From positions 496,001 through 560,000 of the forward strand of contig CANLUC010000002.1 in assembly GCA_947494195.1 (NCBI GenBank): a stretch of DNA of 64,000 nucleotides. Reading direction: 5' to 3'. This document shows positions 1 to 7,467 of this stretch, piece after piece. The notes beneath the pieces were generated by a model. The model was not told where the DNA came from, made no database searches, and was given only the letters and a program-made list of their open reading frames with translations. Origin of the DNA: an uncultured Nesterenkonia sp. Lineage in GTDB: Bacteria > Actinomycetota > Actinomycetes > Actinomycetales > Micrococcaceae. The position numbers and the translations under genes were made by a program. The stretch's first letter is position 1. Every line of letters begins with the position of its first letter.

Positions 1-43
1 GTCCTCCATGTCCCGAGCGGTGGTCCCCGGGATACTGGAGGAC
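1..43 (+). promoter_or_regulatory. Hairpin that could mask the ribosome binding site of the first gene
   Basis: Bases 1-8 pair with 36-43 and bases 11-15 pair with 28-32 around a small internal loop. The distal arm contains the GGAG at 37-40 that would serve the ATG at 44, so folding would hide the ribosome binding site. Whether the transcript includes base 1 cannot be seen because the window starts here. Confidence 0.4.
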
Positions 44-1987
44 ATGTCTGTTTCGAAGCTCCCCCGGTCCATCTCCGTCGGTGCCCTGGGAGCCGCGACA
101 GTTCTGATGCTTGCAGGCTGCGGCGCTGAGCCCTCCGAGACGGTCGACGACGCCGCAGAGTCGCTGGCCACCGCCGTGAGCACAGGAGACTTCTCCGAGC
201 TGGGCTTCGCCTCCGGCGACGCGGCATCCCTGGCAGCCGCCGTGGAGAACCTGCATGAGCCGCTCGGAGAGATCGACCCCACGGTCACCACAGGTGAGAT
301 CACTCTGGATGAGCCGGGGGACGATTCCCCACGACCGGTCACCGCCACCGTCGAACTGCAGCACACCTGGGAGCTCGAGGACCTGGGCATCGACGGGGAG
401 ACCTGGAGCTACGACACCACGGCCGAACTGGTCTATGACCAGGAGACCGAGACCTGGTCCGTGGAGGGCACGCCCGAGATCATCTTCCCTGACTACACCG
501 GAGACCAGACGCTGGACCTGGTGACCACCTCGGCCGACCGCGGCCGCATCATGGACGATGACGGACGTGCGATGGTCTACAACCGCGACGTGGTGCGGCT
601 CGGCATCGACAAGGCCCAGCTTGCGCAGGACGGGGAGCCGGCCGACGAGGAGAGGCTGCGCTCTTCCGCCGAGGAGCTTGCCGAGCTGGTCGGCCGGGAC
701 CCGGGTGACTACGCAGACATCGTCGTGGCCGGAGGCGAGATGGCCTTCGTCGAGGCGATCACGCTGCGCCGCGAGGAGAGTGAGGTCACCGCCACCGAGG
801 TCGAACAGATCCCCGGCGCCGCCTCCATCTATGACCAGATGCCGCTTGCCGATTCGCGTGATTTCGCCCCGCTGCTGTTGGGCCGGGTGGGGCCGGTCAC
901 CGCAGAGATCCTCGAGTCCGATCCGAGCCTCTCGGTGGGAGACACGGTGGGCCTCACCGGGATCCAGGCCGCCTACGAGGACACGCTCCGCGGAACCCCG
1001 GGCATGGAGATCCAGTTCAACGGCGAGACACAGTTCGCCGTGGAGCCCGAAGCCGGTGAGGACCTCGACACCACGATGGTGCCGCGGCTGCAGAACCTTG
1101 CCCAGGACATCGCCGACGACCAGGACACCACCGCCGGGATCGTCGCCATCCGCCCCTCCGACGGCGGCATCCTTGCAGCCGCCAGCCACGACCCCGAAGG
1201 CGGGTACGTCCCGGTCGCCACCCAGTCCACCTACGCTCCGGGGTCCACCTTCAAGGTGGTCTCCTCCCTGGCGTTGCTCCGCAGCGGTCTCACGCCGGAA
1301 TCCTCGGTGGAATGCACCGAGGGCACCACTGTGAACGGGCAGCAGTTCGGCAACTACTCCGGCTTCCCTCCGGCGTACCTGGGCACCATCGAGTTCCGTG
1401 ATGCGGTGGCAGTCTCCTGCAACACCGTCTTCGCCGACGCCTATGACGATGTGACCTCCGAAGAGGTCCACCAGGCCGCAGTGGATCTGGGGCTGCGCGA
1501 GGATCCCAGCATCGGCGTCCCGGCCCGCATGGGTTCGATCCCCTCGGACTCCGAGGAGAACCTCCACGCCTCCAACCTCTTCGGTCAGGGCAATGTGGAG
1601 GCCTCCCCCCTGGGGATGGCCACGGTCACCGCCTCCATCGCGGCGGGGGAGACCATTCAGCCTCACCTCGTGGTGCCCGAGGAGGCGCCGGATGCTCCTG
1701 AGGGCGGCGTCACCGAGCAGGAGGCTGAAGACCTGCGCACGCTGATGACCGACACGGTGAACTTCGGCTCCCTGGAGTCCATGGGGGACGTGCCGGGCGA
1801 GCCGATCTATGCGAAGACCGGCACGGCGGAGCGGGGCGAGGGCGACGACGCATACTCCCACACCTGGGCCATCGCCATGCAGGGGGACCTCGCCGTCGCG
1901 ATCTTCCTGGAGGAGGGTGAGTTCGGCGGATCTACCAACGGCCCGCTGCTCCAGGAGTTCCTCGAGGGCGCCTCCGCTATCCTGTAG
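44..1987 (+). CDS. Penicillin-binding lipoprotein (class B-type transpeptidase)
   Basis: A 647-residue secreted peptidoglycan transpeptidase. The N-terminus is a lipoprotein signal with lipobox LMLAGC. It is followed by an acidic MecA_N/NTF2-like region, a dimerisation-type region and a C-terminal transpeptidase domain. All three active-site motifs are present: STFK near residue 401 (catalytic Ser), SCN near 458 and KTGT near 591. The ATG at 44 is preferred over the in-frame ATG at 8 because it has GGAG just upstream and opens directly into the signal peptide. Family knowledge says these enzymes cross-link peptidoglycan outside the membrane and bind beta-lactams. The intact motifs suggest activity. 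trmB starts 2 bp after the stop, so the two are probably co-transcribed. Confidence 0.9.
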   Translation: MSVSKLPRSISVGALGAATVLMLAGCGAEPSETVDDAAESLATAVSTGDFSELGFASGDAASLAAAVENLHEPLGEIDPTVTTGEITLDEPGDDSPRPVTATVELQHTWELEDLGIDGETWSYDTTAELVYDQETETWSVEGTPEIIFPDYTGDQTLDLVTTSADRGRIMDDDGRAMVYNRDVVRLGIDKAQLAQDGEPADEERLRSSAEELAELVGRDPGDYADIVVAGGEMAFVEAITLRREESEVTATEVEQIPGAASIYDQMPLADSRDFAPLLLGRVGPVTAEILESDPSLSVGDTVGLTGIQAAYEDTLRGTPGMEIQFNGETQFAVEPEAGEDLDTTMVPRLQNLAQDIADDQDTTAGIVAIRPSDGGILAAASHDPEGGYVPVATQSTYAPGSTFKVVSSLALLRSGLTPESSVECTEGTTVNGQQFGNYSGFPPAYLGTIEFRDAVAVSCNTVFADAYDDVTSEEVHQAAVDLGLREDPSIGVPARMGSIPSDSEENLHASNLFGQGNVEASPLGMATVTASIAAGETIQPHLVVPEEAPDAPEGGVTEQEAEDLRTLMTDTVNFGSLESMGDVPGEPIYAKTGTAERGEGDDAYSHTWAIAMQGDLAVAIFLEEGEFGGSTNGPLLQEFLEGASAIL

Positions 1988-1989
1988 CG

Positions 1990-2877
1990 GTGACTTTCCA
2001 GCCCGACGCCCCTTCGTCCGACACCTCCCAGCCAGCCTCCGACCTCCCGATGCGCCGACCGCTGTCCTTCGTGCGCCGCAGCAACCGGCTCAAGCCCAGC
2101 TACCAGCGGACATGGGACGCGGCGCTGGGCCATGAGCTGCTGGACATCCCCCACGGGGAGCGCGACACCTCTGTGGCGGAGGGATTCACGATCGACTGGG
2201 CCGCCGAGTTCGGCCGCACCGCGCCGCTCATCGTGGAGATCGGCTCCGGCTCCGGCGAGGCAGTGGCGCACGCCGCCGCGGCGAACCCGGAGACCGACTT
2301 CCTGGCCATCGAGGTCTATAAGCCCGGCGCCGCGCAGCTGGTGAGTCGACTCCGCCGCGAAGGCCTGTGCAATGTGAGGGTCGCCGTGGCGAACGCGCCT
2401 GAGGTCCTTGACCAGCTCTTCAACCCCGGGGAGGTCTCAGAGGTCTGGATCTTCTTCCCCGACCCGTGGCACAAGAAGAAGCACAACAAGCGCCGACTGA
2501 TCGACGCCGGATTCCTCGAGAAGGTGGCCCGGGTGCTTCCCGAGGGCGGTGTCTTTCGGCTCGCCACAGACTGGTCCGGCTACGCCGTGCAGATGCGCGA
2601 GGTTCTCGGTGCCTCGCCCCAGTTCATCAATCCGCATGCGGGGGAGCGTGCCGGTGAGGACTCTGCGCTGACGCAGGTGCGCCTGTACGATCTTGACGCA
2701 CAGTCCATGGGCAAGGAGGCGCAGCCGCTCGACCTTCAGGAGGCTCGCGACGACGAGGGCGGCTGGGCGCCCAGGTTCTCGGGTCGCGCACAGACCGACT
2801 TCGAGACCAAGGCGCTGACCGTCGGACGGAAGATCTTCGACCTCACCTTCATCAGGAGGTCGGCGGAGAACCCCTGA
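1990..2877 (+). CDS. trmB: tRNA (guanine-N7-)-methyltransferase
   Basis: A 295-residue SAM-dependent methyltransferase that places m7G at position 46 of tRNAs. The SAM-binding loop VEIGSGSGE and the family hallmark FFPDPWHKKKHNKRR are both clear. The last 60 residues contain the usual TrmB tail. The GTG at 1990 gives an N-terminal extension of about 20 residues before MRRPLSFVRR; the ATG at 2050 is an alternative start. The gene follows the penicillin-binding protein by 2 bp. Confidence 0.92.
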   Translation: MTFQPDAPSSDTSQPASDLPMRRPLSFVRRSNRLKPSYQRTWDAALGHELLDIPHGERDTSVAEGFTIDWAAEFGRTAPLIVEIGSGSGEAVAHAAAANPETDFLAIEVYKPGAAQLVSRLRREGLCNVRVAVANAPEVLDQLFNPGEVSEVWIFFPDPWHKKKHNKRRLIDAGFLEKVARVLPEGGVFRLATDWSGYAVQMREVLGASPQFINPHAGERAGEDSALTQVRLYDLDAQSMGKEAQPLDLQEARDDEGGWAPRFSGRAQTDFETKALTVGRKIFDLTFIRRSAENP

Positions 2878-2902
2878 GGCTTCGACGGCGCTGGTGCCGC
2901 CT

Positions 2903-2919
2903 CCGTCCCTGGTGGACGG
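2903..2919 (+). other. Short stem-loop after trmB
   Basis: CCGTCC pairs perfectly with GGACGG around a 5-base loop, 25 bases after the trmB stop. No T-run follows, so it is at best a weak terminator. The remaining spacer up to 3049 shows nothing else recognisable. Confidence 0.35.
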
Positions 2920-3049
2920 GAGTCGTAGCCAGGCCCGGACGAACCGAGAACACTCACACACAAGCGGTGAGCCAGATGCAGACTCGCACCTGTATCGAAC
3001 TGCCGGATCCACAAGGCCGGCAGAACAACGAGATTGAGGTACAACACTC

Positions 3050-5080
3050 ATGTCTGAAGAGCAGCCACCCCGACGGAGTCAGCGACTGGGGGAGGAGACC
3101 CGACGCGTGTCGCGGCAGGCCGGACAGGCGCTGGGCCAGCTGAACCCCATCTCCCGGGCCCGCTACCCGCATGACACCCACCCGGCGCTCGTGCCTGGGA
3201 TCGGCATCGACGAGCAGCGCCGCCGCTACAGCATCGACTGGTTCATCTTCGCGATCACCGGTGCGCTGACCGTGGCCTTCGTGATCTGGGGCGTCACGAA
3301 CCCGGCAAGCGTCGGTGAGGTGGCGGGAGTGGCCTACGACTGGACCATGGTCCACGCCGGCTGGCTCTTCAACGCGCTCGCCATCGTCGTGCTGGTCTTC
3401 CTGCTCATCCTGGCGGCCACCCGCTACGGCAGGATTCCGCTGGGCAAGGACGGCGAACAGCCTGAATACTCCACCTTTGCCTGGATCGCGATGCTCTTCG
3501 CCGCAGGCATCGGCATCGGCGTTCTCTTCTGGGGCCCTGCCGAACCGCTTGCCTATTTCTACAATGTGCCCGCACCGCTGGAGTACGAGCCCGAGTCCAA
3601 TCAGGCTCTGCACAGCGCCATGGCGCAGACCTACTTCCACTGGGGCCTGCATGCCTGGGGCATCTACGCCCTGGTGGGCGGCGCGGTGGCCTACGCCGCC
3701 TACCGCCGCGGCCGCGTGCCGCTGATGTCTGCCATCTTCGAGAAGCTCTTCGGCAAGAAGCACTCGGAAGGCTTCGCCGGAAAGATGATCGACATGTTCG
3801 CGATCATCGCCACGCTCTTCGGCACCGCCGCGGCGCTGGGCATCGCCGTGATGCAGATCGGCGAGGGTGTGGTGATCGTGGCCGGCGCCTCGGAGCTCAC
3901 CAACATGATGATGATCGGCATCATCGCCGTGCTCAGCGCATGCTTCGTCGTCTCCGCGGTCTCCGGCATCTCCCGAGGCATCCGTTACCTCTCGAGCATC
4001 AACATCGTGCTCACGATCGGTGTCATCGCGGTGTTCTTCTTCGCCGGCCCGACGCTGTTCCTGCTGAACCTGCTGCCTTCGGCATTCATGGAGTACCTCG
4101 GAACCATGTTCCAGATGATGGGCCGCTCGGCCTCCTGGGGCCAGGAGACTCTGGACTTCCAGTCGGCATGGACCGTCTACTACTGGGCATGGTGGATCTC
4201 CTGGTCCCCCTTCGTCGGCATCTTCATCGCCCGGGTCTCCCGCGGCCGGACCATCCGCCAGTTCATCCTCGGCGTCATCCTGGTCCCCTCCTCGCTGCTC
4301 TTCGTGGCCTACGGGGTCATGGGCGGCGTGTCCATGTGGCTGGCTCGTGAGGGACAGGGCAATGTCAGCCCGGAACTCAGCGCTCCAGAGGTGCTCTTCT
4401 CTGTGATCGACGCCCTCCCGTACCTGCAGTGGCTGCCGATCGTCGTCGTCGTCATCCTCGCGATCTTCTTCATCACCTCGGCCGATTCCGCCTCGGTGGT
4501 GATGGGAATCCTGACCACCCGCGGTGACCAGGACCCGAACAAGCTGGTCGTGGTCTTCTGGGGCCTCGTGATGGCAGGCGTGGCCACAGTGATGCTGCTG
4601 CTCGGCGAGGGCACCGCCCTGCAGGGTCTGCAATCCCTCGTGATCGTCACCGCGCTGCCCTTCGCTCTGGTGCTGATCCTAATCATGATCGCCTGGTCCC
4701 GTGAGCTCGCCACCGATCCGCATGCGCTGCGCGAGAAGTACGCCGATCTGGCGGTGAGCAACGCCGTGCTCGACGGCGTGGAGCGCTACGGCGATGACTT
4801 CGCGCTGGAGGTCGTCCCCACCCACCCGGGCGAGGGTGCCGGCGCCGAGGTCGACTCCGAACACGGGGACTACACCGAGTGGTACCAGCGCACCGATGAG
4901 GACGGGGCTCCGGTCGGCTACGACTTCGCCACCGGCGAGTGGGCCGACGGCTGGGACCCGGAGACCGGGGAGATCGGCACCGTGGTGACCGATGACTCCA
5001 AGCCCGCAGCAGCGGATGATCAGCTTGGGCAGGATCCGCAGCTTGGGCAGGATCCGCAGGGTCAGACGACCAAGCGGTAG
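3050..5080 (+). CDS. BCCT family osmolyte (betaine/choline-type) transporter
   Basis: A 676-residue transporter with about 12 membrane helices, a 60-residue charged N-terminal tail and a long acidic C-terminal tail of roughly 120 residues. BCCT signatures are clear: the glycine stretch GIGIGVLFWG near residue 153, HWGLHAWG, and the aromatic signature WAWWISWSPFVGIF followed by RVSRGRTIRQF. In BetP the fifth position of the glycine motif is Gly, linked to sodium-coupled betaine uptake, whereas choline/proton carriers have Asp. Here it is Gly, so sodium/betaine-type coupling is inferred. Such carriers import compatible solutes under osmotic stress, often gated by their tails. The tail ends in a perfect 6-residue duplication (QLGQDP twice). 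The 3' end overlaps the convergent downstream gene by 19 bp. Confidence 0.92.
   Translation: MSEEQPPRRSQRLGEETRRVSRQAGQALGQLNPISRARYPHDTHPALVPGIGIDEQRRRYSIDWFIFAITGALTVAFVIWGVTNPASVGEVAGVAYDWTMVHAGWLFNALAIVVLVFLLILAATRYGRIPLGKDGEQPEYSTFAWIAMLFAAGIGIGVLFWGPAEPLAYFYNVPAPLEYEPESNQALHSAMAQTYFHWGLHAWGIYALVGGAVAYAAYRRGRVPLMSAIFEKLFGKKHSEGFAGKMIDMFAIIATLFGTAAALGIAVMQIGEGVVIVAGASELTNMMMIGIIAVLSACFVVSAVSGISRGIRYLSSINIVLTIGVIAVFFFAGPTLFLLNLLPSAFMEYLGTMFQMMGRSASWGQETLDFQSAWTVYYWAWWISWSPFVGIFIARVSRGRTIRQFILGVILVPSSLLFVAYGVMGGVSMWLAREGQGNVSPELSAPEVLFSVIDALPYLQWLPIVVVVILAIFFITSADSASVVMGILTTRGDQDPNKLVVVFWGLVMAGVATVMLLLGEGTALQGLQSLVIVTALPFALVLILIMIAWSRELATDPHALREKYADLAVSNAVLDGVERYGDDFALEVVPTHPGEGAGAEVDSEHGDYTEWYQRTDEDGAPVGYDFATGEWADGWDPETGEIGTVVTDDSKPAAADDQLGQDPQLGQDPQGQTTKR
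5021..5056 (+). repeat. Perfect 18-bp tandem duplication at the end of the BCCT gene
   Basis: Two identical 18-bp units (5021-5038 and 5039-5056) encode QLGQDP twice, in frame, eight codons before the stop codon. Confidence 0.95.
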
Positions 5081-5391
5081 CCGCGCTTCACCACTGTCTT
5101 GACCATCGAGGGGTCAGGCAGTGACTGGCGCAGCCGTGACACCCACATCTCTAGGGCGTGCTCTGAGCCGCAGTGCGGAAGCACCGCCAACAGATGCTCC
5201 CTGGAGAGCACGGCCCCCTGCGCCTTCATGAGTGCCCGCATCAGCGCCAGCGGGCCGGGCGCCAGCTGCACCGCAGCGGCGCTCGGCCCGGGCAGGTGCA
5301 CGGTGTCTCCGGAGACCCGGATCACCCCGCGGCGGGTCTGCAGCCGCAGGACCTGGTCCTCATCGGCATGCTGGTGCGCTGGGATCGCCAT
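5062..5391 (-). CDS. Stand-alone winged-helix (OmpR-type) DNA-binding protein
   Basis: A 109-residue protein. Residues from about 40 onward resemble the OmpR/PhoB trans_reg_C fold: a helix with LAPGPLALMRALMKAQG, then VLSREHLLAVLP, the recognition-helix region ALEMWVSRLRQSL and the wing VKTVVKRGYRLVV. There is no receiver domain. The same winged helix is found fused to uroporphyrinogen-III synthase in many actinobacteria, and a detached version of that domain is one reading. ATG 5391 is preferred over GTG 5394 because GAGGAG lies at a good distance upstream. It is convergent with and overlaps the BCCT gene. The target is unknown. Confidence 0.75.
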   Translation of the reverse strand: MAIPAHQHADEDQVLRLQTRRGVIRVSGDTVHLPGPSAAAVQLAPGPLALMRALMKAQGAVLSREHLLAVLPHCGSEHALEMWVSRLRQSLPDPSMVKTVVKRGYRLVV

Positions 5392-5509
5392 CACCGCTCC
5401 TCACCATGCCGGGTGTCGTCAGGCATGTCATGGGCTGCCTGATCTCAGGCTATGGCGCGGTGGTTTCTCGGTGTTGTCGGGAGTGTAAAGCGGATGTATC
5501 TTGAGGCTC

Positions 5510-6511
5510 TCAGCTGGAGCGAGCCGGTGCGTAGGCGCGGCGGGCGAAGATCAGCAGCCCGAGCAGCAGCAGCCCGGGAAGGATCCAGCCCGTGACGCCC
5601 TGCAGCGTGGCCACGCGGAAGTCGGTGGGTGCACCCGCTTCGGCGAACCAGAAATGCAGGATCGCGGCGGCCGAGATCATCGACTGGGCGAAGGCAGCCG
5701 GCCAGATGGAGCCCGAACGCATGCGCAGCCAGGCGAGCACACCGCCGATGATGATCGAGAAGCCGACCATCAGGCCCAGCGCCAGGAACACCGGGGTCTG
5801 GCCGTAGAAGAAGCCCACCGCCAGCAGCGGCGCGTACCAGAGTCCCGAGACGATGCCGGTGAGCACGACGGCGGCGCGAGCCCCCCAGCGCACCTGCAGG
5901 CGGGGGAAGAGGTAGCCGCGCCACCCCATCTCCATGCCCGCGTGGATCACCACGCCGAGCACCGCACCGGAGAAGATGTACCCCACCTCGACCAGCAGGC
6001 CGGTGGCGATGAACTCGGTGGCCTCGCGTCCCAGCCGGGAACTCAGATCCTGGACGAAGATCGGCATGGAGAGGTCGAGGGGGTAGGCGCCCAGCGCGGC
6101 GCCGATCGGCAGCGCCGCCAGGCTGAACGCGAAGAAGAGCAGCAGCGCGAGCACGCTCCATGCAAGCAGCCTCCCCACCGGTCGGAGCGGGGTGATGCCC
6201 AGCGCATCGGTGATGGTCTGTGACTTGAGCTGCGCGCCTGCCTGCTCGCGCTCGGCGGCCGTGTGCCCGTAGAGCACCCCGGGAGGCTGGCGCCGTTCCA
6301 TGAGGTAGGCGACGACTGCGGCGATCGCCGGAGTGAGCATGAAGAGGTTCAGGTACACGTCGTCCGGAGCGGCGCTGCGCTCCTCAGGGCTCATCAGGAC
6401 CAGCGGCAGCCCGACGATCCAGCCGAGTCCCAGGGACACCAGCACAAAGACGCTGAGTATGACCAGGGGAGTGCGCGGCGTCGCCGTCAGGGTGTTGGTG
6501 GGAAGACTCAC
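5510..6511 (-). CDS. CPBP (CAAX/Abi) family membrane protein, catalytic residues missing
   Basis: A 333-residue multi-helix membrane protein with the layout of CPBP intramembrane proteases. Motif 1, normally EExxxR, reads MEMGWRGYLFPRL (residues 193-205): the first Glu is Met. Motif 2, normally ending in a His after GLW, is GLWY (Tyr 226). In motif 3, normally HxxxN, the residues are Gln 276 and Ser 280. The fold and several structural residues are kept, but every expected catalytic side chain except the second Glu and the Arg is replaced. It is therefore likely a non-proteolytic family member. It runs with the Tam-like gene upstream on the same strand (41-bp gap). Confidence 0.8.
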   Translation of the reverse strand: MSLPTNTLTATPRTPLVILSVFVLVSLGLGWIVGLPLVLMSPEERSAAPDDVYLNLFMLTPAIAAVVAYLMERRQPPGVLYGHTAAEREQAGAQLKSQTITDALGITPLRPVGRLLAWSVLALLLFFAFSLAALPIGAALGAYPLDLSMPIFVQDLSSRLGREATEFIATGLLVEVGYIFSGAVLGVVIHAGMEMGWRGYLFPRLQVRWGARAAVVLTGIVSGLWYAPLLAVGFFYGQTPVFLALGLMVGFSIIIGGVLAWLRMRSGSIWPAAFAQSMISAAAILHFWFAEAGAPTDFRVATLQGVTGWILPGLLLLGLLIFARRAYAPARSS

Positions 6512-6552
6512 GCGACGACCCTACCGGCTCCGGCTGGACGATCCAGCCTCGC

Positions 6553-7338
6553 TCAGGCTCGCTGACGTCGGGCGATGAAGAACAGCCGCCGGAACGGCAG
6601 GATCGTGCCGATGCGGGTCGCCGGATACGCCTCGCGCAGCGCGGCCTTGTACTCGGCGCTGAACTGCTCCCGGACCCCACCGGGGAGCGCCTGGAGCACC
6701 GGACGGGCCGCCGCGGCGGAGATCCAGTCGAAGACCGGGTCCTCGCCCTGGAGAACGTGGTGGTACCGAGTCTCCCAGGCCTCGACCTCCCAGCCGGGCT
6801 GGGCGACGTCGAGCATGTAATCGGTCAGCTCCGCCGTGGGCTTGAGCAGCGCTGCGGGATCGATGTGCTGCGCATAGGGCTGGGCAGCGGCGAACTCGGC
6901 GAGCAGCTGGTGGCTGGGCGCGTTGAAGTTGCCGGGCACCTGGACCGCCAGCATGCCGCCGGGAGCGACGTTGTCCATGATGGAGGGCAACAGCTCGCGG
7001 TGCTCGGGGATCCACTGCAGCGCCGCGTTGGAGACGATCAGGTCGGCAGGCTCCTGCAGCTGAAGGTCGCGGATGTCCGCCCGGGTGTAGGAGATGCGGT
7101 CGTCATCGGTGGCCTCGCGGGCCCGCTGGAGCATCTCCTCCGAGGAGTCGATCCCGGTGATCTGCGCCGTGGGCCACATTCCGCGCAGCACCGGCATGCC
7201 GTTGCCAGGTCCACACCCGAGGTCGACGATCCGGGCGGCCTTCGGGGCTCGCACGCGCTGAAGGAGGTCGATGAAGGGCTGGGTTCGTTCGGAGGCGTAA
7301 GTCAGATACGCCCCCGGATTCCACTGGGTGCTGGGCAT
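6553..7338 (-). CDS. tam: Trans-aconitate 2-methyltransferase-like SAM methyltransferase
   Basis: A 261-residue class I methyltransferase. The SAM motif VDLGCGPGNGMPVL, the GIDSSEEML acidic strand and SNAALQWIPEH match Tam, which methylates trans-aconitate, a spontaneous by-product inhibiting aconitase. The N-terminal MPSTQWNPGAYLTYASERTQ also fits the Tam pattern W(D/N)PxxYLxFxxxR. It is divergent from the zinc-chaperone gene. Exact substrate specificity is an inference from family resemblance. Confidence 0.8.
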   Translation of the reverse strand: MPSTQWNPGAYLTYASERTQPFIDLLQRVRAPKAARIVDLGCGPGNGMPVLRGMWPTAQITGIDSSEEMLQRAREATDDDRISYTRADIRDLQLQEPADLIVSNAALQWIPEHRELLPSIMDNVAPGGMLAVQVPGNFNAPSHQLLAEFAAAQPYAQHIDPAALLKPTAELTDYMLDVAQPGWEVEAWETRYHHVLQGEDPVFDWISAAAARPVLQALPGGVREQFSAEYKAALREAYPATRIGTILPFRRLFFIARRQRA

Positions 7339-7419
7339 GGATCGAGTCTAAGTGTGGGTCAGGGGCCACCGCCGGGGTTCTGACACATTCCGACACTCGC
7401 GTGCTCTGGTGTCGATTAA

Positions 7420-7434
7420 TGCGAATGACTTGCA
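7420..7434 (+). promoter_or_regulatory. Candidate Zur box 1
   Basis: TGCGAATGACTTGCA matches the general actinobacterial Zur consensus TGAAAATCATTTTCA, as I recall it, at 10 of 15 positions. It lies 33 bases upstream of a second similar site. Assignment to Zur rests on this resemblance and on the downstream zinc-chaperone gene. Confidence 0.5.
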
Positions 7435-7452
7435 ATTAGTGCGTGGCTTAGA

Positions 7453-7467
7453 TGAGAATGGTTCGCA
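7453..7467 (+). promoter_or_regulatory. Candidate Zur box 2, overlapping the start region
   Basis: TGAGAATGGTTCGCA also matches 10 of 15 consensus positions. Its core is an imperfect palindrome (ATGAGAA-TGG-TTCGCAT). It covers the possible start codons at 7452 and 7458 and touches the ATG at 7467. The 33-base centre-to-centre distance from box 1 is about three helical turns. Confidence 0.55.

Noticed and set aside
2954-4633. Long open frame antisense to the BCCT transporter
   Set aside because: Its translation is low-complexity, rich in His, Asp and Glu, with no domain; it mirrors the third-position GC bias of the real gene.
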